Below, piece after piece: positions 1-6,997 of a stretch of 35,830 nt of DNA (the stretch's first letter is position 1; each line of letters starts with the position of its first letter). Made by a program: the position numbers and the translations under genes. The stretch lies in the NCBI GenBank assembly GCA_964615935.1, contig CAZTTG010000066.1:1-35830 (forward strand). The letters are read 5' to 3'. The notes below the pieces were generated by a model. That model was not told the origin of the DNA. It made no database searches and was given only the letters and a program-made list of their open reading frames with translations. The DNA is from CAZTTG01 sp964615935 (GTDB lineage Bacteria > Planctomycetota > UBA1135 > GCA-002686595).

Positions 1-44
1 CGGAAGGACTCTCACCTTCAAGTCGACAGTCATGCCAGGCACAC

Positions 45-72
45 GCGCCGGGCGCGGCCAGTGGGCCGCGCG
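45..72 (+). repeat. Dispersed repeat, 3' module (copy 1, partial)
   Basis: These 28 bases are identical to 9596-9623. They contain a hairpin with arms GCGCGGCC and GGCCGCGC around an AGTG loop. The upstream part of this copy would lie before the window start. It sits about 130 bases upstream of a tRNA gene. The two copies fall in different potential reading frames, so the conservation looks like DNA or RNA conservation rather than protein coding. Confidence 0.7.
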
Positions 73-200
73 AAGACAGGTCCTCTGTGGAGTGGGGGGC
101 ACACGTCCCGTCGGCGGTGGGCGAGATGCGCGGGGTGTACGCGCCCTTCCCCTTGCAGGGCGATCGCGCATCGGGGATGCTGGACGTCGCTCGAGGGGAC

Positions 201-284
201 GCCAGGGTGGCGGAATTGGTAGACGCGATGGATTCAAAATCCATTGCCCGCAAGGGCGTCGGGGTTCGAGTCCCCGTCCTGGTA
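201..284 (+). tRNA. tRNA-Leu (anticodon CAA)
   Basis: The acceptor stem pairs 201-207 with 277-283 (with G-U pairs at both ends), and the discriminator base is A284. The anticodon stem ATGGA/TCCAT encloses the loop TTCAAAA, which gives anticodon CAA and therefore leucine (UUG codons). The T arm CGGGG/CCCCG encloses TTCGAGT (260-276). The length of about 84 nt with a long variable arm fits a class II tRNA. CCA is not encoded, so it must be added after transcription; a CCA-adding-type enzyme is encoded at 27015-28289. The next coding region starts only about 20 bases downstream. Confidence 0.97.
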
Positions 285-304
285 CCCTCCCCCCCAGCCT
301 CCCC

Positions 305-934
305 ATGTCCCCCGATCCCAGCACCCGGCCCGCCGCTCCTCGGGATGCCCTGGCGGCATCGCTCTTGCCGGTGCTGCTGCACCGCATCCGCAACGCCACC
401 CAGCTCATCTCCGGCCTCAACGGGATGCTCGCCTACGAGGAGGCGGGAGCCATCCTCGAGGAGCGCGCCGGCGACCTCGCGTCCGCCTCGCAGTCGGCCG
501 AGGAGACCGGCTGGCTCCTGGGCCTCCTGGCCAGCAGCCTGGACACCGACCTCCTGATGGCGCGCTGCCACGCGCGCGGGCTGGAGTCCTTCCTGCACCT
601 CGTGCGCGACGCGCTGAGGCGCGAGGGAAGGGAGATCGCCTGGCCCGCGGATCCCCTGCCGAGCCTCGCCCCCCGGGTGGGGGAGGGATGGCACCTGGCC
701 TGGGCCGTGGGGGCGCTGCTGTGGTGGACCGCCCGGGCACTGCCCGAGGGGGGCGCGCTGCGGTGGTCCCTGGAGCCGGCCGCCGAGGGGTGGCAGCTCT
801 CCGCCGAGGGCCCGGTGGACGACGGAACCCGCAGCCTGGCCGAGGATCTGCGCCAGTCCCTGCCCGACGCGGACTTCGCGGCTCGGGAAGGGGGATGGAG
901 CCTGCGGATCCCCGGGCCCTGGCTGACCGCCTGA
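305..934 (+). CDS. Degenerate histidine-kinase-like protein
   Basis: A protein of 209 residues. Residues 20-45 resemble the dimerisation and phosphoacceptor helix of histidine kinases, with an H-box-like stretch LLHRIRNATQ in which His26 would be the acceptor. The C-terminal half (about 120-205) has the alternating pattern of a GHKL ATPase domain, but I see no clear N, G1 or G2 boxes, so ATP binding is doubtful. It has no sensor domain, membrane segment or signal peptide. I chose ATG 305 because the H-box region starts soon after it and the tRNA occupies the DNA just upstream. No Shine-Dalgarno is visible. It may be an inactive kinase-like phosphotransfer or scaffold protein. The family call is tentative; the coding call is firm. 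Confidence 0.6.
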   Translation: MSPDPSTRPAAPRDALAASLLPVLLHRIRNATQLISGLNGMLAYEEAGAILEERAGDLASASQSAEETGWLLGLLASSLDTDLLMARCHARGLESFLHLVRDALRREGREIAWPADPLPSLAPRVGEGWHLAWAVGALLWWTARALPEGGALRWSLEPAAEGWQLSAEGPVDDGTRSLAEDLRQSLPDADFAAREGGWSLRIPGPWLTA

Positions 935-963
935 GCCCGGAGATCGCGCCTCGCCCCGACGCC

Positions 964-2256
964 TCAGAAGTCCTCGGTGGAGGTGCTGCCGAGCAGGCCG
1001 CCCAAGGCGTCGCCCACCAGGTACTGGTAGGCGTTCACCCCCTGGAGGACGCCCGGGTTCCAGAAGGTGACCTCGCCGTGACCCGTCCCGTCGACGGGGA
1101 TCAGGAAGGGGACCCGACGGATCTTGCCGGGGGTCAGGTTGGTGTGCAGGAGGAAGCCCGGGAAGGTGTGGGTGGTCTCCCAGGGAGTGGTGGTGTCCTG
1201 GCGGCCGTAGATCAGGTAGAGCGTGCCGCCGGGCGGGGCGCCGTCGGCCGCGAGGGTGACCTCGCCGACTCCCACCGTGCCCGGACCGGTGATGGTCAGG
1301 GTGGGGCGCTTGGGGCGGATCGTCACCGTGTGGTCGTAGTTCGCGAAGTCGGTAGTGTTGTACTTCAGGTTGCTACCGCCCGCGGGCTGGTAGGCCTCGA
1401 AGGAGGCGGCGCCGGGGCCCCTCAAGAGCTCGAGGTTGTTGATCCAGTCCACCCCGTAGACCACCACCGGCGAGCTTGCCTTGTCGCTCGCGACCTGGAC
1501 GATCCGGTACTCGAGAAGGCCGAAGTTGTTCTCGGCCAGGTAGAGCCGGCCGGAGACCGGGTCGAAGCGCATGCTCGAGCCGCCGTCGAAGCCCACGGCG
1601 TGGGAGGTGGCGTCGAGCTCGGTCAGGCCGCCGGCCTGGACCTGGGCCCGGGTCCAGGAGATCACGTCGGTGCTGCCGGGCGTGGCCGGGAAGCTGGTGT
1701 CCTGGGTCGCGTAGTAGAGGTTGCCGCCGGCATCGAGCGCGATGGGGCCGGAGGGGCCCAGGATGGTCGCGACCGAGCTCACCGCCCCGCTGGGCAGGTG
1801 GAGCCGGACGATCTCGTTGGGAAGGCCGAAGCCGCCGGTGGCCGCGCTGACGAGCAGCTCGTCGGGCCCCAGGAAGACGGCATCGTAGTTGGCGAACACG
1901 TTGGCCACCCACTGGGGCCCCGAGGCGTCGAGGGGCACGACGAAGAGGTCGTGCTGCATGCTCTCGCCGATCACGACCGCATCGGCCAGGGGAACGGGCA
2001 GCACGAAGGAGGGGTAGAGGAAGTCGGCGAAGCTGGCGAGGTTCTGCACGAAGGTGCCGTCCGGCTGCCAGATGTCGACGCTCAGGCCGTCGAAGGTGAC
2101 GATGTCGCCCCCGTCGAGGGTGGCGGTGGCGGCCCCGAAGGCGGGCTTGACGGCGGCCTCGAGCTGGTAGCCGGGCGAGGGCGTGTCCGCCGCGGCGGTG
2201 GCGGCGGGGAGGCAGGCGGCGAGGGCCGCCCCGAGGAGGGCGAGGGTGGGTTTCAT
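964..2256 (-). CDS. Exported propeller-like protein under cobalamin riboswitch control
   Basis: A protein of 430 residues starting at ATG 2256 with a well-placed GGAG eight bases upstream. The N-terminus is an export signal: Lys2, then the hydrophobic stretch LALLGAALAA. It can be read as signal peptidase I type, or as a lipoprotein with lipobox LAAC (Cys15). Residues 25-320 are rich in short beta-type repeats (for example IALDAGGNLYYATQ, MRFDPVSGRLYLAEN), as expected of an NHL, SGL or YncE-like beta-propeller. The last 100 residues look like an Ig-like domain (LTITGPGTVGVGEVTLA). No catalytic motif is recognised. The cobalamin riboswitch upstream on the same strand implies B12-responsive expression. 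By analogy with BtuG, a surface beta-propeller that binds cobalamin, a role in B12 capture is plausible but unproven. Confidence 0.75.
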   Translation of the reverse strand: MKPTLALLGAALAACLPAATAAADTPSPGYQLEAAVKPAFGAATATLDGGDIVTFDGLSVDIWQPDGTFVQNLASFADFLYPSFVLPVPLADAVVIGESMQHDLFVVPLDASGPQWVANVFANYDAVFLGPDELLVSAATGGFGLPNEIVRLHLPSGAVSSVATILGPSGPIALDAGGNLYYATQDTSFPATPGSTDVISWTRAQVQAGGLTELDATSHAVGFDGGSSMRFDPVSGRLYLAENNFGLLEYRIVQVASDKASSPVVVYGVDWINNLELLRGPGAASFEAYQPAGGSNLKYNTTDFANYDHTVTIRPKRPTLTITGPGTVGVGEVTLAADGAPPGGTLYLIYGRQDTTTPWETTHTFPGFLLHTNLTPGKIRRVPFLIPVDGTGHGEVTFWNPGVLQGVNAYQYLVGDALGGLLGSTSTEDF

Positions 2257-2316
2257 GCCGGGATCTCCATGAATCGATCGTTCCGTCGATTGCCGGTCCG
2301 GCGCAGGAGATCCGGC
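2257..2316 (-). promoter_or_regulatory. Shine-Dalgarno-sequestering hairpin (riboswitch expression platform)
   Basis: On the minus strand, the segment GCCGGATCTCC (2316 to 2306) is complementary, with one bulged C, to GGAGATCCCGGC (2268 to 2257). The latter contains the ribosome binding site and touches the ATG at 2256. The 37-base loop itself can form a small AATCGA/TCGATT hairpin. This is the arrangement expected for translational control by an upstream riboswitch. The pairing is seen directly; its regulatory use is inferred. Confidence 0.65.
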
Positions 2317-2392
2317 GGTCTGACCCGGGGAGGTCCGATCCTGTCGCCCGGGATCGACGCGCCGCAGCCCTCTACCGGAGCTCGGCGGTCCA

Positions 2393-2595
2393 GGCGGGCT
2401 CAGCCGGATATCCTGACTCGCCGCGATCCACCGCCCCTGGCCTTCCCAGCGCTCCCGCTCCAGCGGGCGGCGCCAGTGACCGGTCGCGCCCGGTCGGTGA
2501 CCGGGGGACCTCGGGACGGCGGCGAGCGGCTCACAGTGGCGGGACCGTGCAGGAATCGCACCTGACTTCCCCGGAGGAGCCCTTGCCGATGAGCT
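2393..2595 (-). promoter_or_regulatory. Cobalamin (B12) riboswitch
   Basis: Reading the minus strand, the hallmark blocks occur in order. They are GGTGCGATTCCTGCAC followed by GGTCCCGCCACTGTGA (about 2562 to 2531), then the B12-box-type GCTGGGAAGG (about 2452 to 2443), then GAGTCAGGATATCCGGCTGAG (2419 to 2399). The order, spacing and conserved bases match the adenosylcobalamin riboswitch aptamer. It lies about 140 bases upstream of the start codon at 2256, on the same strand. The intervening leader carries the hairpin that masks the ribosome binding site. The ends given are approximate. Confidence 0.93.
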
Positions 2596-2734
2596 TCGCA
2601 CGCTAGGGGGCCGCGCCGCGCCTGTCAAGCCGCGGGCGGAGCGCCGGGCGCGCGCGAAGGGGCTGGCCCGCGACCGGGGCGCGCGCCTACCATGAGGGAC
2701 GGCCCCGGCGCGCTCCGGGGCGGAGCGTACGAGC

Positions 2735-4420
2735 ATGCCCCGAACCGCGCATCCCGTCGAGGTGGCCCTGGAGAGGCTCCTCGCCCTGGCCCTGGACGAT
2801 CCCGGCCTGCGGGCCGAGCACGAGGCCAGCCGCGCCGAGTTCTTCATCGGGGGGCGGCCCGCCTCCACTCCCGACGACCCCGATGGCCGGCTGGCGGCGC
2901 GGCGGCACTGCGAGTGGTTCCTGCTCGAGCGACCCGCCGACTCGGCGGGAGGCGTGGTGCCGGTGGCCGGGCTGCGCGAGCGGGCCCAGGAGGAGGGCGG
3001 CCCCCAGCTGGCCGACCACATGGACGCCCTGGAGGGCTCCTTCGCCGGGGTGTTCGCGGTCACCCGGGTGCGAGCCGGCGAAGGCCTGTGGGTGCGCGAC
3101 ATGGGAGGCGCGGGCGAGCTGGCCCTCAGCGAGCCCGAGGGCTCGCACACCATCGAGTGCGGGGACCTCCTGGTGGGGCGGCTCTTCCCCCTCGAGGGGG
3201 AGGTGTTCGGCGTCTCCTTCGCGGCGGGGCTCTTTCGCAACGCCGCGCTGTGCGAGGCGGTGGAGCGGGACATGGAGCGGGCGCGGGCCGAGCGCCGGGG
3301 CGTGCTCCGGGTGGCCCAGCGCGAGCTGGAGGCCCTCTTCTGGGGTTCGGAGATCGAGTCCGATGCGAGCGAGGAAGGCGACCCGGTGGGGGAGGCGCGC
3401 CGGGTGCTGGAGGCCGGGGGGGTCTCCCCCGAGGATGTGGACGGCGTCCTCGAGGCGCTCGGCTCGGAGCCCTACGACGCGGGGAGCCGGGCCCCCGGCG
3501 CGGCGGACGTGCTGGGCGTGATCCTGGACGCGCTGGCCTTCGAGACCGAGGTGGATCTGGAGGCGGCACGGCGGGCCCTCCTGAAGGCCTGGCCGAGGTT
3601 GCGGGGCGGTGGGGGAGCGACCATCCTGCCCACGGCCGCGGCCATGCGCTCCCGGCCCGCTCGCGATCGACGAGCGGCGATGGATGCCTTCGATCAGGGG
3701 CGCGAGGAGGGCCAGGACCTGGAGCAGCTCTTCGACCAGCTCGAACGCGACCTCGGACTGGAGCCGGAGCCGCGAACGGCCTCCCAGCTGGCCTCCATCG
3801 AGGGCGAGCACCCGGACTTCCCCGGCGTGGTCGGCGCCATGGTCGAGGAGTTCCTCTGGGAGGTGGAGCGGGAGGAGGGCCCCGAGCACTCGGCCGGCTA
3901 CGCGTGCCTGAGGCAGCTCGGGACCTTCGGACAGGACATCGGCGTGTTCGAGAACCTGGGGACCCGGGACCTCCTGCGTTTCGCGGCCTTCTGGGTCGAG
4001 GAGCGGGAGGTGGTGCGCGACGCCGACCAGGCGAGGGCGCTGGTCCGCGCGCTGCGGGCCTTCACCCTCTGGGCCATCGATCGCCAGCACATGCCGCAGC
4101 TCGAGGCCTTCCGCGAGACGCTGGACGGCCTGGCCGTCTCCCTCCCGCGCATCGCCGAGGCCAACGGCCTCCTCGGGTCGTACTCGGACGAGGAGACGGC
4201 GGAGGATCCCGGGGAGCTCCTCGAGCTGCTGGGGCCGGTCGGGACCGATCGCGCGGGCGTGCTGGGCCGCGACGGCGAGCGGCAGGAGGTGAGCCTGGAC
4301 CCGGAGCTTTGCCGCAGGCTGGAGCCCGGTGACCGTCTCCGGGCGCGCCTGCCCGGGGGGACGAGCGCGATCGTGCTGCGCTGCTATCCGCCGGAGTGCG
4401 CCGGGCTGGAGGAGGCCTGA
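2735..4420 (+). CDS. Acidic conserved-type protein of unknown function
   Basis: A protein of 561 residues, highly acidic and apparently cytoplasmic: no signal peptide or membrane segment is seen. The N-terminal 200 residues form a compact unit ending in a predicted helix rich in Glu and Arg (VERDMERARAERRGVLRVAQ). The middle (about 200-330) contains low-complexity Glu/Asp/Gly/Ala stretches. A helical C-terminal half has a small beta segment near residues 505-550. I recognise no catalytic motif. The start ATG 2735 has a GGAG about 12 bases upstream. The gene is divergent from the riboswitch-controlled gene, with about 140 bases between the riboswitch 5' end and this start. The full-length open frame and codon pattern support a real gene. 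Confidence 0.75.
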   Translation: MPRTAHPVEVALERLLALALDDPGLRAEHEASRAEFFIGGRPASTPDDPDGRLAARRHCEWFLLERPADSAGGVVPVAGLRERAQEEGGPQLADHMDALEGSFAGVFAVTRVRAGEGLWVRDMGGAGELALSEPEGSHTIECGDLLVGRLFPLEGEVFGVSFAAGLFRNAALCEAVERDMERARAERRGVLRVAQRELEALFWGSEIESDASEEGDPVGEARRVLEAGGVSPEDVDGVLEALGSEPYDAGSRAPGAADVLGVILDALAFETEVDLEAARRALLKAWPRLRGGGGATILPTAAAMRSRPARDRRAAMDAFDQGREEGQDLEQLFDQLERDLGLEPEPRTASQLASIEGEHPDFPGVVGAMVEEFLWEVEREEGPEHSAGYACLRQLGTFGQDIGVFENLGTRDLLRFAAFWVEEREVVRDADQARALVRALRAFTLWAIDRQHMPQLEAFRETLDGLAVSLPRIAEANGLLGSYSDEETAEDPGELLELLGPVGTDRAGVLGRDGERQEVSLDPELCRRLEPGDRLRARLPGGTSAIVLRCYPPECAGLEEA

Positions 4421-4444
4421 GCGCTCCGCGCCGGCGCGCGCGGA

Positions 4445-5050
4445 TCACCGGCTGGTGGCGGGGATCTGCACCTCGCAGACCAGCTCCTCGAAGGTCTCGA
4501 CCGAGCCGGGGTTGACCAGATAGACCTCGCGGATCGGAGCCTGCGCGGCCCAGCCGAGCCGCTCGGCGAAGCGGTGCAGCGCCGGATAGGCCAGGGGCAC
4601 CTCGGGGTAGGGACCCCCGACGAAGGCGTAGACGACGGTGCCCGAGGGGAGGACGTCGTAGGCCAGCGGCCCCGAGGCCTCGATGGCGCGCCCCACGGGG
4701 AAGCAGGCCCGCGCCCGCAGCTCCGGAATGGGTACCGACCCGGGATCGTCGTAGAAGAGCGCGAAGGGAGGGCCCCAGGGCTCGATGCCCTGTTCGGACA
4801 TGGCCGCCGCGACCCGCGCGAGCAGCGGGCCCACCTCGGCGTAACTCCCGCGGTGCTCGACGAAGACGTACGGCTGCGCCAGCCGGTCCTTCCAGCTCAC
4901 GTCGACCTGCTGACCGGAGAAGGCGCCGACCTCGAGATCGGGCTCCCAGACCGGGCCGGCGGACTCGGAATCGACGGTCCGGCAGGCCGGGAGGACGGAA
5001 AGGGCCGCGACGACGGCGGCGGCCCACAGCGGCCGGGCGACGAGCTTCAT
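4445..5050 (-). CDS. GyrI-like (AraC effector-binding domain) lipoprotein
   Basis: A protein of 201 residues. The N-terminal signal ends in LPAC with Cys23, so this is a probable lipoprotein. Residues 60-198 match the GyrI-like/SOUL small-molecule-binding fold, seen in the stretches VEHRGSYAEVGPLLARV, PFALFYDDPGSVP and VREVYLVNPG-like REVYLVNPGS. In other bacteria this domain occurs in drug-sensing transcription factors and in stand-alone proteins. Here there is no DNA-binding part and the protein is exported, so a ligand-binding envelope role is likely. The start ATG 5050 is followed by a normal Lys and hydrophobic region. It is convergent with the preceding gene (24 bases between stops). 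Confidence 0.8.
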   Translation of the reverse strand: MKLVARPLWAAAVVAALSVLPACRTVDSESAGPVWEPDLEVGAFSGQQVDVSWKDRLAQPYVFVEHRGSYAEVGPLLARVAAAMSEQGIEPWGPPFALFYDDPGSVPIPELRARACFPVGRAIEASGPLAYDVLPSGTVVYAFVGGPYPEVPLAYPALHRFAERLGWAAQAPIREVYLVNPGSVETFEELVCEVQIPATSR

Positions 5051-5348
5051 GTCGGACCTATCGGACACCCGGGCCGATAGCTGGGGGGCGCGTCGGCGGA
5101 GGAGCGCTCTCGGGGGATGCGCGTCCAGCCTGGGGGACGGTGAGCTCTCGGGAGCTCTCCGGGCCCCGAGAGCATCCCGGACGTCTGATAATGTACATTT
5201 TGTTGCACTCCAGATGGGCTGGGGTCGGGGGAGCCTCGGAATCGATCGAATGGACTGACTCTTACACTCCGGATGCTCGCCCCTCCGCGCCACTCCGCCC
5301 GCCCGGTACTTCGTTGTCCGGGCCCCCGGGAGAGCTAGGATCCCGTCG
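5051..5348. other. Divergent intergenic region with AT island and direct repeat
   Basis: This 298-base spacer separates the divergent GyrI-like lipoprotein and MaoC genes. It contains a rare AT-rich patch (5186-5205) with the perfect palindrome AATGTACATT (5190-5199). It also has two near-identical direct repeats, TTGCACTCCAGATG (5203-5216) and TTACACTCCGGATG (5262-5275), 59 bases apart, which is between five and six helical turns. These are candidate operator or promoter elements. I see no gene here. Confidence 0.4.
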
Positions 5349-5858
5349 ATGAGCGACGAAGCGGACACTGCCGCGCGCGGGCCGAGCGGTCTGACGGGCC
5401 TGTACTTCGAGGACTTCGGGGTGGAGCAGGTGTACCGGTCTCCCGGGCGAACGATCACCGAGGGTGACATCGCGGCCTTCGCCGGGCTCTCCGGGGACTA
5501 CAACCCGCTGCACACCGACGAGGAGTACGCGCGGCGGACTCCCTACCGGGGACGGGTCGCGCACGGGCTCCTGGTGCAGGCGGTGTCGACCGGGCTGGCG
5601 AGCCGCATCGGGGTGTTCGAGGGAACCGTGGCCGCGCTGCAGGAGATGATCATCCGGTACAGGGCTCCGGTACGGCCGGGTGACACGGTGAGGCTGGAGC
5701 TGCGGGTGCTGGATATCGATCCGGAGCCGGCGCGGCGTCGGGGGTGGGTTCGCTTCGAGAGCCGGGTGATCAACCAGGCCGACGAGGTGGTGATCGACGG
5801 GGAGTGGCGGACGCTGCTGCACCGGCGGCGGGCCGCTGCCCGGGGAGGCGCGGGATGA
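5349..5858 (+). CDS. MaoC-family (R)-specific enoyl-CoA hydratase-like protein
   Basis: A protein of 169 residues, the normal size for a single hot-dog MaoC dehydratase. Residues 45-61 carry the hydratase motif AGLSGDYNPLHTDEEYA, with the catalytic pair Asp50 and His55. The following RGRVAHGLLVQAV stretch is the usual second conserved block. Members hydrate trans-2-enoyl-CoA thioesters in fatty-acid or polyhydroxyalkanoate-type metabolism; the acyl chain handled here cannot be told from sequence. No strong Shine-Dalgarno precedes the start. Its stop overlaps the start of the next gene (ATGA), so the two are translationally coupled. Confidence 0.9.
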   Translation: MSDEADTAARGPSGLTGLYFEDFGVEQVYRSPGRTITEGDIAAFAGLSGDYNPLHTDEEYARRTPYRGRVAHGLLVQAVSTGLASRIGVFEGTVAALQEMIIRYRAPVRPGDTVRLELRVLDIDPEPARRRGWVRFESRVINQADEVVIDGEWRTLLHRRRAAARGGAG

Positions 5859-6100
5859 GCTCCAGGAAGTGCTTCATGAACGGCGAGCGGCCGTGCGATC
5901 TGACCTGCAAGGCCGCCTTCGAGATCGACGATCCCATCGACAACGTGGACTGCTACTTCATCTGGCTGGCGTACCACTTCGGCGAGGGCTTCTACGAGCT
6001 CAAGCGGATGCTGGAACAGTTCGGTGGGGGAAGCGGACCGGGAGCCGCCCCCTGGATGCAGGGGCCGAAGCCGCCCAAGGGGCCGGCCGGCAACAACTAG
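5855..6100 (+). CDS. Small Cys-containing protein coupled to MaoC gene
   Basis: An 81-residue protein whose ATG overlaps the MaoC stop codon (ATGA), with GGAGG just upstream. The N-terminal 40 residues hold four cysteines (Cys6, Cys14, Cys18 and one at about 33). They are followed by an amphipathic stretch YFIWLAYHFGEGFYELKRML and a Gly/Pro-rich tail. The Cys spacing could bind a metal, but no family is recognised. Tight coupling suggests a job together with the hydratase. Confidence 0.7.
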   Translation: MSSRKCFMNGERPCDLTCKAAFEIDDPIDNVDCYFIWLAYHFGEGFYELKRMLEQFGGGSGPGAAPWMQGPKPPKGPAGNN

Positions 6101-6115
6101 AACGACTCCCCCACC

Positions 6116-6141
6116 GAGCTCCGGCCCGCCCACCGGGGCTC
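6116..6141. terminator. Possible bidirectional hairpin between convergent genes
   Basis: GAGCTCCGG (6116-6124) pairs with CCGGGGCTC (6133-6141), with one G-U pair and an 8-base loop, between two convergent genes. No T-run follows on either strand, so its function as a terminator is uncertain. Confidence 0.35.
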
Positions 6142-6664
6142 AGCGAGTGGTCGGCGGGCGCCGGGGCCCGCCCGGATACCGGGTGCCTCCGGCGGAATCG
6201 CGCGGCGGGAGCCAGTCGAGATCCAGGCCGGCCAGTCGGGGCGCCGGGGCGGGATCACCGGGCGCGGGCCAGTCGAGGGCCACGAGGGCTTCGCCGGGGG
6301 GATCGAGCGCGTACGGCTCGCCGACCACAGCGCCCAGGGCAGCCGAGAGCAGCTCGCGCAGGTGCGACTCCCCCACCACGACCGCGAGGGCCTGGCCCCG
6401 GCAGCGGCGGGCCAGCTCGCCGAGGACGGCGGTCGAGCGCTCGCGGTCCCCCATCGGGATCGGCAGCGCCTCGACGGGCGACTCGAGCCCGATGAGAGCT
6501 CGCAGCCGGAGGCCCACCTCCCCGGTCCCGGGCTCGGCGCTCGAGAACACCGCGCTCAGGCCCGCGCGGGACAGGTGCGCTGCGAGCCGCCCCAGCCCGG
6601 GCTCGGCCTCCGCGCGCGCCGCGGGGTCCGGGGCCGCCGGGGCGACGAGATAGACGCGGGTCAT
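6140..6664 (-). CDS. Degenerate histidine-phosphatase (phosphoglycerate-mutase-like) protein
   Basis: A protein of 174 residues. The start MTRVYLVAPAAP aligns with the usual MxxVYLVRHGE of the histidine phosphatase superfamily, and the overall helix pattern (LGRLAAHLSRAGLSAVFSS) is typical. The RHG triad carrying the phospho-accepting His is replaced by APA. The second catalytic His region, usually SHGGVIR, reads GESHLREL. It is therefore probably inactive as a phosphatase and may keep only a binding role. ATG 6664 is preferred; an in-frame GTG lies three codons upstream. The coding call is good; the dead-enzyme call is an inference from missing residues. Confidence 0.75.
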   Translation of the reverse strand: MTRVYLVAPAAPDPAARAEAEPGLGRLAAHLSRAGLSAVFSSAEPGTGEVGLRLRALIGLESPVEALPIPMGDRERSTAVLGELARRCRGQALAVVVGESHLRELLSAALGAVVGEPYALDPPGEALVALDWPAPGDPAPAPRLAGLDLDWLPPRDSAGGTRYPGGPRRPPTTR

Positions 6665-6909
6665 CGGCTCCACGGCACGAAACTAGCAGCGGGAGGCCCG
6701 CGTGGCCACGCGCCGCGGGTGTCCTCCCCGTGGAACAGGCGCGCCTGTCTGGACGCCACCGCCCTTGCCCCCTGCGGCAAGGTCTGCTACGCGGGCGGAA
6801 CGCGAGGGGCGCCCTCGGCGGCCGCCAGACCGGCTCCGGGGCCCCCTTAGGGTCTCGCAAACGGCTTCCGGGCCGTGGATCCACGGGGAGCCGGACCGTA
6901 ACATCCGGG
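6665..6909. promoter_or_regulatory. Dyad-rich upstream region of HEAT paralogue 1
   Basis: No gene is seen here. Three different perfect 14-base palindromes occur: CGCGTGGCCACGCG (6699-6712), ACAGGCGCGCCTGT (6736-6749) and CCGTGGATCCACGG (6874-6887). The last is nested in a larger dyad with outer arms CGGCT (6863-6867) and AGCCG (6890-6894). A further CTTGCC/GGCAAG dyad lies near 6764-6782. Such sites, 20-210 bases upstream of a -24/-12 promoter, are candidates for activator (enhancer-binding protein) binding. Confidence 0.45.
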
Positions 6910-6925
6910 TGGCACGCCCCTTGCA
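6910..6925 (+). promoter_or_regulatory. Sigma-54 (-24/-12) promoter of HEAT paralogue 1
   Basis: TGGCACG-CCCC-TTGCA matches the sigma-54 consensus at every defined position. The GG at 6911-6912 and the GC at 6923-6924 are exactly 12 bases apart. The predicted transcript start is near 6936, giving a leader of about 62 bases before the ATG at 6998. Confidence 0.88.
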
Positions 6926-6997
6926 CGATAGATCGCCCAAGGTAGAACAACCTGTGGGTACTGCTCTAACCACGTACAACCCCTGGCATCGGTCACC

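Noticed and set aside
2257..3273. N-terminal extension of the riboswitch-controlled protein to position 3273
   Set aside because: The extension overlaps the riboswitch and the opposite-strand gene, and reads as low-complexity Arg/Ser/Pro. A signal peptide and ribosome binding site mark 2256 as the start.
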